Source: Turnera subulata
Taxonomy: Eukaryota > Streptophyta > Magnoliopsida > Malpighiales > Passifloraceae
Reading direction: 5' to 3'
NCBI GenBank assembly: GCA_028386065.3
Contig: JAKUCV010003266.1
Span: 30,165-94,164 of the forward strand
DNA: 64,000 bases
The notes below the pieces were generated by a model. That model did not search any database. It saw only the letters and a program-made list of their open reading frames with translations, and was not told the DNA's origin. Shown here piece by piece: positions 1 through 12,300 of the stretch. Both the position numbers and the translations under genes were made by a program. Position 1 is the stretch's first letter; each line of letters begins with the position of its first letter.

Positions 1-1212
1 GATGTTAAGTCAGCATTTTTAAATGGCTTTTTGCAGGAAGAAATATTTGTTGAGCAACCAGAAGGTTTTCTTGTGAAAGGACATGAAGACAAAGTGTATT
101 TACTGAAGAAAGCTCTTTATGGTTTGAAACAGGCACCAAGAGCCTGGTATTCCAGAATTGATGAACACTTGCTGGGACTTGGTTTCAAGAAAAGTTTGAA
201 TGAATCCACTTTGTACATAAAGCATGTTGGTTCTGAGTTGCTTATTGTTTCATTATATGTTGATGATTTGTTGGTGACAGGAAATAATTCAGAACTGGTC
301 AAAAATTCAAAGTTGAAATGACCAGTGTCTTTGAGATGACAGACCTTGGGGAGATGGCATACTTCCTTGGGATGAAAATTAAGCAAGTGCATTCTGGAAT
401 TTTTGTCTACCAACAAAAATATGCTAGAGAAATTCTGAAAAAAATTTCGGATGGAGGAATGCAAGCCTGTTGACACACCAATGAATTTGAAGGAGAAATT
501 TTCCAAAGAAGATGGGGCTAAAAAGGCAGATGAAGGTACATTTAGAAGTCTTATTGGTTGTCTTATGTATCTCACTGCAACCAGACCAGATATTACACAA
601 GCTGTTAGTTTATTGTCCAGATTTATGCATTGTGCCAGTGACATCCATTTTACAGCTGCAAAAAGGGTGGTTAGATATATCAAAGGCACATTGGACTATG
701 AAATTAAGTTCAGTCATGTTGAAAATTTTCAGTTGCATGGTTTTTCTGATAGTGATTGGGCTGGTTCTGTTGATGACATGAGAAGCACTTCAGGCTATTG
801 TTTCAGCTTTGGTTCAGGCATATTTTCTTTGAGGTCTAAGAAGCAGGAGATCATTGCACAATTCACTGCTGAAGCAGAATATATTGCTGCTACTGAAGCT
901 GTTAATCAAGCCTTATGGATTCGTAAAATACTCACAGATTTGCAGATGAAGCAAGACATGAGTACAGAGATATTTGTGGATAACCAAGCTGTAATTTCTT
1001 TCTCAAACAATCCTGTATTTCATGGAAAGACAAAGCATTTCAAGATTAAATTTTACTTCTTACGAGAAGTTCAAAAGGATGGAGATATACAGTTGATTCA
1101 TTGCAAGACAGACAATCAACTTGCTGATTTGTTCACAAAAGCTCTACCTAAAGCTAGGTTTGAGTATCTAAGAGATCAACTGGGAGTTTGTGATATCAAA
1201 GTCAAGGAGGAG
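1..1212 (+). pseudogene. Ty1/copia pol remnant: reverse transcriptase and RNase H, frameshifted
   Basis: This is the 3' part of a copia polyprotein that enters from the left edge of the window. The segment before 321 has the reverse transcriptase block with [14 protein letters not shown] and the catalytic [11 protein letters not shown] motif. The segment at 451-1218 carries the thumb and RNase H region (LMYLTATRPDI, SDSDWAGS, TAEAEYIAA, FVDNQA, HGKTKHF) and ends in the usual TKALP tail. The reading frame breaks twice, near 305-315 and near 440, and each break looks like one extra A in an A-rich run. The element therefore cannot encode an intact polyprotein. A likely 3' LTR follows directly. 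Reverse transcriptase identity is certain; the lineage within copia is not resolved. Confidence 0.93.
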
Positions 1213-1436
1213 TGTTAAAATATTGACTTTGATTAGTTATATATTATTTTATTTAATTATTATAGAGATAATATTAATTAATAGTTACACGAGTTATGGG
1301 GTGATAAGAAGTTGTAAAGCAGTTCTAACTGCTCATATGTAACAATATAAATATTGTTACGTTGCATTCAATAAAAGATGCATGACATGCATGAAGTATT
1401 TCAATAAAATATATCATTGTCTCAGCTCATACAACA
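1213..1436 (+). repeat. 3' LTR of the copia remnant
   Basis: A purine-rich stretch ending in AAGGAGGAG sits just before TGTTAAAATATTGAC, the usual polypurine tract to LTR junction. The segment starts TG and can end CA at 1436. A TATAAATA box lies at 1346-1353 and an AATAAA about 20 bases later, as expected for U3/R. The 5' partner LTR is outside the window, so the right boundary is an estimate. Confidence 0.7.
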
Positions 1437-1720
1437 ATAATAGGTTGGTGGAAGAGGATGTTACTTGAGTTTTTTGCAATCTGACTTTTGCGATGATATT
1501 TTTGAAGGATCTTGTTGAAAACACTAAACCATGAAAAAAGAACCAGGTGCGTGTTGGTAACGATTAAGGACCTCTCATATTTTCAGTTTAACTTCTTAAT
1601 ACGTCATCACTCACATCACTGTAAGATGCCACATCATCGAGAACAATAATCTGTAAATTGATAGATAACACAGCAGATATCATATGAGTGGCCACATCTT
1701 TGAAGGAAAGAAACCGGAAC

Positions 1721-1723
<3 letters not shown>

Positions 1724-1753
<30 letters not shown>
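1724..1753 (+). repeat. (GA)n microsatellite abutting a start codon
   Basis: About fifteen uninterrupted GA units end immediately before the ATG of the oxidoreductase gene at 1755, so they form the end of its 5' leader. GA tracts in plant leaders can act as GAGA-type promoter or enhancer elements; here that role is inference. The stretch 1437-1723 holds nothing else I can identify and is presumably promoter. Confidence 0.9.
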
Positions 1754-1754
<1 letters not shown>

Positions 1755-1759
<5 letters not shown>

Positions 1760-4700
1760 ACTCATGGCGCGAGCTATGTTCCGCCTCAGTACTACTAATA
1801 GCTTCACTGTAACTGCACGTGCAAAAGAAGCCAAACACCCGGACGTAGTTCACCTCCCAGACAAGACCCGCAACTCAACCATTCTGGTACTGGGTGGAAC
1901 GGGTCGAGTTGGGGGCTCAACTGCCACTGCTCTCTCCAACCTCTGCCCTGACCTTCGCATAGTTGTTGCTGGCCGAAACAGGTGAACCAACACATATAAA
2001 AACAGATACCCTCTTCGTTACTTACTGCTTTTGTTGCTGTTATCTTTTCCAGTGTTTGGTTTGCTTGGGAAGTGGTAGGAAAAGAAAGAGAGGAGGTGAT
2101 TGATTGAATGAAATGAATATTGAATTGGGGTGGATGGATTGGCAGGGAAAAAGGTGCTTCAATGGTTTCTAGATTGGGGAAGAATTCTGAGTTCGTTGAA
2201 GTTGACATTGACAATGCCAAATCACTGGAAGCAGCTCTCCGCGGTGAGTGACACTCTTGTTGGTATATTCATCTATATATATGTTACATTTTCTGTCTTA
2301 GTCCAAGGTTGTTACGTATCTGGCTCTCATCTTATCTTGTGGCTCTTCTGGGTCGGGTCTCGGTCCTTGGAGGTAATAAAACAGAGGATTAGCCTTTGAT
2401 TTGCAATTTTCACAGAGTTTTTACTTTTACATGAAAAATGTCTTATCCACCTCCAAGCAAATGTTAATACGTATTGTTCATAGCTTTTGTGGGCAAGTGA
2501 TTATTTAAGTCATCAGCCTACTTTTTATGAAAATATAAACTTTACCTATTTTTTCAAGGAAGGTAAATGTCGATGTGAACAAATGTGCGTCATCCAGATT
2601 TTATTGTCATTCTGTTGCTTGTACTGGTGTAGTTATCAAAAGTCAAGTTGCTTCCTTTTGTGGTTGATTCCTCAATTATGCCACCTTTTGATTAAATTGT
2701 TGAAGAATACAGCATTCTAGTAATAGTTGATGCATGCTTTCACCAGAAAACAGATACAAGAGATGATCTGCAATTTCACTAAAGCAATGTCATAGGAATA
2801 AACATCCAGTGACTCCCGTGGTTCAATGTTTACTGGTTCATCTGCAGATGTGGATCTTGTGGTTCATGCTGCAGGGCCTTTTCAACAAACAGAGAAATGT
2901 ACTGTACTTGAAGCTGCCATAGAGACCAAGGTGAGGGAAGGTAAATCATTATTTTTCTGAGTTCTTTTCTTCTGTTGTCATAAACTTATAATCCGTTGCT
3001 ATTTGTAATGTTTTATAAGCATATACAATATATTAGCCCAGAAACTGTCTTTTTTGTCCTCCAACAGACAGCATATATCGATGTCTGTGATGATACAAAC
3101 TATGCAATGCGTGCCAAATCCTTCAAGGACAGAGCCCTTGCCGCAAATATTCCAGCCATAACAACTGGTGGAATCTATCCAGGAGTAAGCAATGGTATAT
3201 ATTGGATGGCATTTCTTGCTAGAGGTCACACATAGAAGTGATATGAATTACAGATAACAAAATAATATCGACCCAAGTGCACTACTGGCAGCCTCCAACA
3301 TTTAAATTTTATTGCTTTGAGATTCAAATTTTTGAAATGATAATTCAATGTGCTTGTCAACTTGAGCTTCAGGATATTCTCAGGATTCTTGTTCATATTG
3401 GTATATTCAAGCTTACACATCACATGGCGTATGGGTTAGACACCAGCTACCATACTTGAGTGAAAAGCATCTTACTAAATCTATCTTCGCAGTTATGGCC
3501 GCAGAGCTAGTTCGTGCCGCCAATGCTGAGGGTAAGGGGATGCCAGAGAGGCTGAGGTATCTTTTTTCACATCATTTAAGTTAGACAAGATCTCCAGCAG
3601 GAAATAAAGCCTGATTTAACATCTAAAGTTATTACAGCTTCTCACACTTCTTAAGTCTCAAGTTCTCCCTATCTTGTGTAATTATCATCTGAAATTCTCA
3701 TATAGTATGGTTTAGTCTTGCTACATGGTTTCAATCTCATCTTCATCCACCTACCACACGGGTACTGTTCCTTTGTAGTTCTCACAGACTTACCTGCTCT
3801 ACTTCCATGGCCAAAATTCTTGATTCACCCTGGCAGTTAGGCTTAAAACAAAATTGATCTCTGCTATCATCATAGCTCTAAAATTTTGTTCAGCACTTGG
3901 TTTTGTACGACCAAAGTGCTGAACAAAAAATTGAACGAATGAACAAAAAATAAACCTTTTGAGGTGGAATTGGTGCATTAGGCTCATTGAACAAAAGTAG
4001 CATTTGTTTCTCCCTTTTTATGCACGTGTATGCAGTTTATGTTTGAATTCGGCCTTGTCAGGTTCTATTACTACACAGCAGGTACTGGTGGTGCTGGTCC
4101 TACCATTTTAGCCACTAGTTTCTTACTTCTTGGAGAGGAAGTGGTTGCATATAACAGAGGTTACTACCAGCTGCAACTTGTTAATTATATTTTTTTATTG
4201 CTATTTTTGTGCTTCCTACGCATGCTTCTGCAACCATTTTTGGTACATTCTTTATCAGGAGAGAAGATCAAACTAAAGCCATATAGTGGAATGCTGAACA
4301 TTGACTTTGGAAAGGGGATTAGGAAGAGAGATGTTTATTTGTTGTAAGTTGCAGTCCATTCAGTAAAACATTTTTGCTTAAGTGTGTGGTCACTGATTCA
4401 TATAATTCATCTTACCTTCCCATCTCGACCAACTTCCCAGTTTGCAGCCAAAATATCATGATCATTGTGGGATAATACAAATATACAATATATGAGTCCT
4501 GGTTAATTTTTCCCTCCCACCTGAATCGGCTCTAAGGACACTTTTTTGTAGCTTTTCTGTTGTGAACTATGATGAATGTGGTGTGTGATAGCCATTTCAT
4601 TTTGCTCTTGGATTTCATCAAAGAACTGTGAAGCTCCTTCTCACCCATGACCTTTCTGCACAATAAATTTTTACTTTCAGGAATTTGCCAGAGGTGCGAT

Positions 4701-5917
4701 CTTGCCATGATGTCCTAGGAGTACCAACCGTCAGTGCTCGATTTGGAACTGCACCATTCTTCTGGAACTGGGGAATGGCTGCCATGACAAGTCTGCTTCC
4801 ACCTGTGAGGTTTTCCTCATTAGGAATTTCGATTTCTGGCCTCTAAACTTATGTTCAATCCATGCATGGATATTTGTTCTTTGTTGTTTAATATACTTAA
4901 AAAAGTTTGCTGAAACCAACTTAGTAATTGTACTGCTTTCAACTGTTCCAACTAGTAAGTATATAATATCATCTAATGCCTTGTACACTTGTAGCATCGG
5001 TAATTAGAGCTAAGAGGAGGAAAAAGCTCCACTGTATTCAGTGTTTTAAAGATATGATAAATTCTTTACAGGAATACCTAAGAGACAGAAGCAAAGTTCA
5101 GCAGTTGGTTCAGTTGTTTGATCCTCTAGTCCGAGCAGTGGATGGAATTGCAGGAGAGCGTGTGTCAATGAGGGTGAAAATACTTGCGCAGTTTACTCTC
5201 AATAAGTTATTTGTGTTGTTCAATATTCTAATTTTGTCAAAAGCATGTAGGATTTTCCTACCAAGAGTTAAATCAGCTGCAACCGATTTTTCTACTTCGT
5301 TATTGTTAATCTTTCCATTCTTTGATCAGGTTGACTTGGAGTGCACAGATGGACGCCATACAATTGGGATATTTAGTCATCGGAGACTTTCAGTGTGAGC
5401 CTTAGTGTCTTATCCTATGTTGAAATGCCATAGAGCTTCTATCTTTTACATCAACATGTTAAACTGTGTGAAGTGATGTCCTATAAATGGATGTAAGATT
5501 GTGCTGTAATACAAAAACGATGGATTCTTGTCTTTCAGGTGTGTGGGAACTGCAACAGCTGCATTTGTACTCGCAGTTCTTGAGGGAAGCACACAGCCCG
5601 GGGTCTGGTTTCCCGAGGAGGTATGCACAATGATTTGCAAAAGTATGTTCCACTTTCCAACCTTAGAAGTGCTAAGCAAAATTTCAATATACAGCCTGAA
5701 GGGATTGCTGTTGAGGCAAGGGAAGTTCTCCTCAAACGTGCAGCCCAGGGAACAATAAATTTTGTTATGAACAAGTAAAGATTCTGATCCAGAACTTGGA
5801 TTTGGTTCTTTTGTTTAACTTTGTAGCCTTGTGGTAATCTTCCCTTTCTCTTTCAATAGGCCACCTTGGATGGTGGAAACGGACCCAAAAGAGGTGGGAT
5901 TGGGAATATATGTGTGA
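1755..5917 (+). CDS. Saccharopine dehydrogenase-like NAD(P)-binding oxidoreductase, 13 exons
   Basis: Exons: 1755-1981, 2146-2243, 2848-2930, 3068-3194, 3493-3556, 4062-4159, 4259-4343, 4681-4804, 5072-5173, 5330-5394, 5539-5620, 5695-5774 and 5860-5917. They sum to 1293 bases, 430 residues plus TGA, with GT-AG at every junction. The N-terminus is Arg/Ser/Thr-rich and acid-poor, like a plastid transit peptide (inference). A Rossmann glycine loop GGTGRVGG follows at residues 47-54, then VVHAAGPF and ITTGGIYPG, typical of the saccharopine dehydrogenase/reductase fold. The C-terminus is PPWMVETDPKEVGLGIYV. Length and sequence match the plant family of Arabidopsis At1g50450 (about 428 residues, from memory). 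True lysine-catabolic activity is not implied; the substrate of these plant proteins is unknown to me. A shorter reading that stops at 5778 is possible only if the last intron is retained. Confidence 0.93.
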
Positions 5918-6630
5918 AAATTTTGAGGGAGTGATATATATTCGAGGCACTACAATTTCCTTAGCTGTCTACTCCATTTCAGAGGTAAGACTCACCTCAT
6001 TCTGTGACACATTGTTTGTGGATGCCTGCACTGCACCTATTGCAGAATCAAATGAACAACTAATTAAAGCTGAGGCATTATTTTTTTCTTTCTTTTTACA
6101 AAACAGGTTGAGAAGATTCCAACTTTGTCTAAAGCATTCGTTTGGAAGGACTGCATGTCTCAAATGACCTCTTCAGAGGATGGCATGGAAAAGGTCAAGC
6201 TTCAAAAGAATGTGGAGAAAAGTATTGGTTTTTTACACTTACAGATCTCCAGCAATAGTGTTCATTTTTCAGTAGTCGATGTCCCAAATCTGTCAAAATC
6301 TGTATCACTCTTTTGACCATTAATCATGTTTCATTGTGTTCCCACTTCTCTATTCTTTAATAGGATCACAAACTGGGCACTACGACTGGATTTGGGGGTT
6401 GGCATCAGGCACTTGCAAGTTGCAATGCTAAGAGATGAAAATTGAATTTTGAATTAATATGCAAATTGAAAAAATTAAGAGTTGAAGTGAAGTAGTGAAA
6501 TGGGGCGAGGACTTGCGCTTCTGCCTATAAGGTTGCTAATAACATTAAACTGATAATTATTGAGCAAGTAAGGGAGTTATCACCTGAAAAAATAACTTGA
6601 TGGGAGAATTATCTTCTTTTTTTCTTTTCT
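5918..6630 (+). other. 3' flank of the oxidoreductase gene
   Basis: This should contain the 3' UTR and polyadenylation site. Two short open stretches flanked by splice-like signals (about 5918-5985 and 6107-6200) are visible, but they do not extend the upstream protein and I recognise no homology. I see no second gene here. Confidence 0.5.
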
Positions 6631-8185
6631 TGGTAAGAAAGTCAAACTTTGTTGGACTACAATTATGAAAAAAAAAAAATAAAACTGGTTTTTTATGGGT
6701 TGTTTGGATTTTTTCCTAATTTATTAAGCATAGAAAATTTTTAGTATCCCGGTGCCTTACCTGCTCATTGCTCGTGGATTTTTTAAAAAAAATTAGGTTG
6801 CACACCCATTAATTTGTCTAAGAGTCGCCACTCAGATTTTATTAAGTTGGAAAAATTTGGAAGAAATCACGTTCCTTAAAATCGAAAGGGATTGAAAGCG
6901 AACTAGAGATATTGGACACATGGACTCGTCGCAGGTAGGAAGGTAAGAGGCACCCCACCAGTGCTTTGGGCGAAATAATATTTCAAATCATCTTCAGAGC
7001 AAATCTCGGCAAAAGATTAAAAGGGAGCGGATACTTGTTAGATTGCTTCTTCTTTCCTCGTGGTCTAGGCATTTATACCGCATTTGTGATCATCCCACTC
7101 TTAAGTTCCATCTTGAAAGAGTAGAACCTAACAACACAAACACTACATCGACACTAGCACCCACGTAAAAGCAGTAAGATAAAGCAAGAAATTAGAATTG
7201 AAAGGAGAAAGGAATATAGTTCCTTTAGGCGGGACCCTTTGGGAGCAATTCGATACCCTCACAACTAAATTGGAGGGGTCTATTTATAGTGTAGAAGGGT
7301 GCAAAGGTCGATGACCTCATCTAGGTTTAGATAGATCGAAGGATCCAAGGGTTCTGGCATAATGGGATCAAAAAGGTAGCAAAATCAAAAATTTTGCGCA
7401 TCCTATACCTACAAGACCGCCCAGAGCTGGCGGTCATTTCGTGATAACCACTAAGCTCGAATGATCTTCCCTATATGACCACCCGCCTTTGGAGGGCTTA
7501 CTATGATGGCTACCTGCACATGCCGATTTTCACAAGAAAACCGCCTATATGGATTTCTAGACATGTTTTTACCTTATTTAGAACCTGATTCTTCTATTTC
7601 CAGCTAGATCTTCGAAAACGCGTGAATAAACTCATTAGACCTCGAATATGTACCTCTTAATTGACCATATCTTCCCTATTCCATCCTTAGTCCTTACTCC
7701 AATCAAACAATTTGAACCTTCCTTTTCCTCTCATTCCTCCTCTTGGAAACCTATTTTCAGATTTAAGTGGGTTTAATCACAAAAACGTGGTGACTCCTAG
7801 ACTGGATTTCATGGTCCTAGTAGGCTTTAAGGTGTGGATTTTCTGAAAATTAATCAAATGGGTTTTCTAGGCTAATTAAAATCTAAAGTGACTAAGTAAT
7901 TATATTTGGGCTCTAGAGGGCCTAATAAAATCCACAAAATTTAATTAAATAACAACTAAGGTCCAATTAGAAATATTAAGTCCAAATTTGAGTGTTTATA
8001 AATGCTCTTCATTGGTGAGTCTTTAGGGATTGGGAACGAACCAACGCGAGAACAAACATTCAAATTTCTAAGCCTATGTGTGGCGTGTTATGCTTGTCGT
8101 GATGCGGATGGAGGAAAAAAAAGTTGAAACTATTCGTCAGGAAAATAGCGCCATTTTCGCATCCACATGCTTGATTATTTTGTGA

Positions 8186-8609
8186 CTACATCGGGAGAAA
8201 GGTGTTCTATCTAACCCTAAACCTATCCGTAGGCCATCAAATCTCAACCTCTTTGTCGGAAAAAACGGTGTTCTATCTAACTATCTTTAGGCAAATAAAT
8301 CTCAACCTAGTCGTCGGGGAAAATGCGTTTGAACCCTAACCCTTATCCAAAAGTGAACTAATCATAGGCTAGTCGTTGGGGAAAAAAATGTTCGAACCCT
8401 AACCCTTATCTAAAGGTAGAATAATCATAACCTAGTCGTCGGGGAAAGCGTGTTCGAACCCTAACCCTTATCTAGAGGTGAATTAATCAAAACCTAGTCG
8501 TCGAGGAAAGGGTGTTCGAACCCTAACCTATATCCAAAGACGAACTAATCAAAACCTAGTCGTCGGCGAAAGGGAGTTCGAACCATAACCCTTATCTAAA
8601 GGTGAACTA
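8186..8609 (+). repeat. Minisatellite 1, units of about 64 bp
   Basis: About seven degenerate units share AACCTAGTCGTCGGGGAAA, then GTTCGAACCCTAACCC, then TTATCTAAAGGTGAA. The later units are more alike than the first ones. There is no coding frame across the array. Confidence 0.9.
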
Positions 8610-8639
8610 AAAACTCATTCTAAGAGTTAAGTTCTATAG

Positions 8640-9000
8640 CAAAGCCATTGGGGCATCGGATCCACCTAGTGTGAAAAATGAGTCGCAGCTCGGTTCTCAA
8701 AATATTGTGCATAGAGATCCCGAATGTGTAAAGGATAAGCCATAGCTCGGACTTTAAAATGTTGGGCATGGAATCTCGCCAGTGTGCAAAGGATGAGTCG
8801 CAACTCGGTTTTCTAAACATCAGGCATGGAATGCCCTTGTGTGAAAAGTGAACCGCAACTCGAATTTTAAAATGTTGGGCATGAAAATGCACCTAGTGTG
8901 ATGAGCCGCAACTCGGTCTTCTAAAAATCGAGTATGGAATGCCCATAGCGTGAAAAGTGAGTCGCAGCTTGGTTTTTAAAACATCGGGCATGAACATCTA
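8640..9000 (+). repeat. Minisatellite 2, units of about 65 bp
   Basis: About five to six units share CCTAGTGTGAAAAGTGAGTC, then GCAGCTCGGTTTTTAAAA, then a TGGGCATGGAAT block. The unit is unrelated to minisatellite 1 although similar in length, and starts directly after it. Confidence 0.85.
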
Positions 9001-9326
9001 AATCATATGTGGGCATGTAAGTCATAGGTAGGAGCATCTAAGCCGAAACATGGGCGTCTCAATCGACGTGGGCATCTTAGCCTAAACTTGAGCTTCTAAG
9101 CCTAATGAATGGACATCTAAGCCGAAGGTGTGGGTAGCTAAGTCAAGACGTAGACATCTAAGCCTAAACTTGGTCTTCTTAGCCTAGGATGTGGGCATCT
9201 AGCCATGACATGGGCATCTAAACCTAAAGAACGAGCATCTAAACCTAAAGAATGGGCATCTAAGCCAAAGAAATGGGCACCTAAGCCGAGATATGGGAAT
9301 CTAAGCCTAAACTTGGGTATCTAAGC
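9001..9326 (+). repeat. Minisatellite 3, units of about 20-24 bp (left part)
   Basis: More than a dozen short units read roughly GGGCATCTAAGCCTAAA with variable spacers. The array is cut at 9326 by the solo LTR and resumes at 14073. Confidence 0.9.
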
Positions 9327-12300
9327 TGAAACACCCCGACTTCTATTTACCCAACAAATAGTAATTACAAAACAACAGTGCCGATACGTGGCACAAACAG
9401 TAAATACAACAGAATAATCCGGCCCAACGGCCCAAAGATAATATCAATCACCCGATCTCGGGTGCAATAACAATAATAGCACAGCGGAAGCAATTTTTAA
9501 GAATCACAGCAAAAGCATGAATCGACTCGATGCTACACTATGGATCCAGATCCGTTGGAGGAGATGCCAGAGCCTGCCATGATGCATACCTGTACAAGGA
9601 ACAACGTAGCCTGCCGATGGGGCAGGTGAGGGGTGAGATTCTCCATAATCTCACCGACACATAACTCATGATTAACAACCTAGCATATTTAACAGTCAAG
9701 AGCACATCAACACGGCATACGAGTAGTGAACAGAACACTGTACAAATACAGTCATATAGAATAATGCCGACTATGCAAATGTCCACCCCATCGACTATGC
9801 AATGTACTGACCACCCAACACCTCACAGGCTATACAATACTCTAGTGCCCGACCAGAACACCTCAACTCAACTACATATTGGGTAACCGACCCAGTCTAT
9901 ACGACACAGACTCTGGTCCTGACAGACTATACTCAACAGAGATTCCTCATTATGTGATAACATACCGTTACTGTGCTTGCCGATCATCTAACCCGGTACC
10001 AAAACAATCTCAAAATCACGTGAGCCTCGCTCACCGGGTAGCCAGCAACCTGCACGGACCATACCCAATCAACATCACAAACTGGTCCCCGAGTAGATTC
10101 ACAACACAGCAACAGCAACAGCAACAGCAGCTACCACAGCAACTCGTAACCACAACAATAATCCTCATTAAGTTTAAACATAACCTTAGAAATAACGACC
10201 ATCCTACCGTCGACCACAGCCGACAACCAACATATCTCAATATCCGATCAAAACCGACAAATGATACTCATCTGACAATTATCAAAAGAAACCGACAATA
10301 AATAAAGGACAACTGGCAACCGATGCCAACAACAATAGACTACTCACGACCAACGACAACAAACAACACCCGCAAACCGGAAACCTATGCCGACCACGGT
10401 CAACCGACTATACTGACAACCTCCCAGGGTATGATCATGAGACAACATGCATATGAACATAACACATCACAGCCCAACAAAGCAAAAACACATCTCAAAC
10501 AAGACTGAGCCAAGGCTAAAAGAATTTCTTTTATTATTACCAATTTTATCTTCCGGGCCCCGTCACTGGATAAGCTAGGGTTGTACCAGGTTATCAATTA
10601 ATTCCGGTTTCCAGGTCAAGAGAACCATACCAAACCTTACCATACCGAGACCACGTCCCAAAATATCAACCATACCGGATTCAACAACCCAAAATAACCA
10701 TACCGGGTTCAACAACCCAAAATATCCATACCGGGTTCAACAACCCAAAATAACCAAACCGGGACGTCGTCCTAAAAATATCAAACCGGGCATGACAGCC
10801 CAACCAATCCGGGATAAACATCCCCAAACCAAGTAACCGACCATAGCATCCCAAAATTAATTTTCAAACCATCGGGTCGTACCACTACTTCCACGTGACA
10901 ATTAAATCATCATCTCAAATTCAATTTCCAATTTCCATTTCATAATCCTTTATCCTTTTCCCAATTATTCATAGTCAACAGTCCAACATCAATATTAACC
11001 AAGAATCAACAACACAGTCCAACAACCACAACAGCAATAATCACAACAGTCAATTAACCAACAATGAACATCTCAGTAGTTCAATCAAACAACAAAGCAC
11101 ACAAAGTATTACAGGCAACATTTCAAGGTTATCCATCCTCACAACAAATCTCAAAAAATACCACTAAGATACCAACAACAATAAACCATAAGATGCAATG
11201 GAACCTATGTGGTTCCAAGACCAACCATCCCGGCTATCACGGGTGGAATGACTTATATGCAACCCCACCTGATACTCCTCGGAAGCTGGTATCCGATTAA
11301 GCCTTGATATTCCTATAATATAACAACATGTAATCACTTATAATGCACAAACAAAATGATTATGCATGATGCCGTTTAACAGTTATTAGATGGCTTATCA
11401 GTTCATTTTATTATTTCCATAATTATCTTATTCGTTTCTGTGGAGGTTATTAATATTCTATTTCCATCTGGTACACCAATCATATCCAACATAAGTCAAA
11501 ACCAAAACCGAGCGGCCAAGCCGATATCCCGACCCTTAGGCCGCTTATGACAAAAAGGCATATATACGTGCACTTATACGTAGTGTATATTTAGAATAAC
11601 ATATTTGTAAATAAATCAAGTTACGACCCGCTAAATACCCACAGTCCATATGACGTAAATAATATTTCTTAAACATAATTATTCATAAAAATTCTATTTA
11701 TAATTAATTGAAATTATGACCTATATATACATATATATTTGCTAAAAGAAATAACGATTGTAAATGATATATTCATTTAGTAAGCGTAAGTACTTATATA
11801 CATAAAACTATAATCATTAATTAATTAAAAATATGGTCTAGCAATATCTATACCGATGAAAATAGCTACAGTACGTTATACGATGTATATATGTATATAC
11901 TTGTATAAGANATATATATATATATATATATATACATGTCTAGGACTTTTATAATTCAATTAAAACATAATTAAGGTAATTGGAACTAGACTCGGTAGGC
12001 CTTCATGAACGTTTAGCCCATCGGAGGATAAATATAATATTATCATAATTTCGAAAATCAAATAAGAGCCATAATTAAAATAATTAAACGACATGGCCTT
12101 TTATTAATTAACTCAATAAAATTAAATAAGCGAAAGTTAAATACAATGGGCCTTATGCGAGCCCAGACAGATCGTAAATGAAACTAAACTGGAATTTAAA
12201 TATTATGGGCCTTGTATGAGCCCAGGTAAAATGTAAATAGAACTTAACTGAGAAATTGAATACAATAGGCCCTTTAATAGCCGAGTTAAAATTAGATGAG

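Noticed and set aside
1..1436. Integrated pararetrovirus (caulimovirus) fragment
   Set aside because: Reverse transcriptase and RNase H words are copia-type, and an LTR follows directly.
5918..6440. Possible additional exons after the oxidoreductase stop (VEKIPTLSKAFVWKD, GTTTGFGGWHQAL)
   Set aside because: The gene has a complete conserved C-terminus at 5917. The extra pieces have no recognised family and cannot be joined in frame with confidence.
8186..9326. CRISPR-like or tRNA-cluster interpretation of the repeats with GTTCGAACCC
   Set aside because: Units are head-to-tail without unique spacers, and the GTTCGAA word is not set in a foldable tRNA. The host is a plant nuclear genome.
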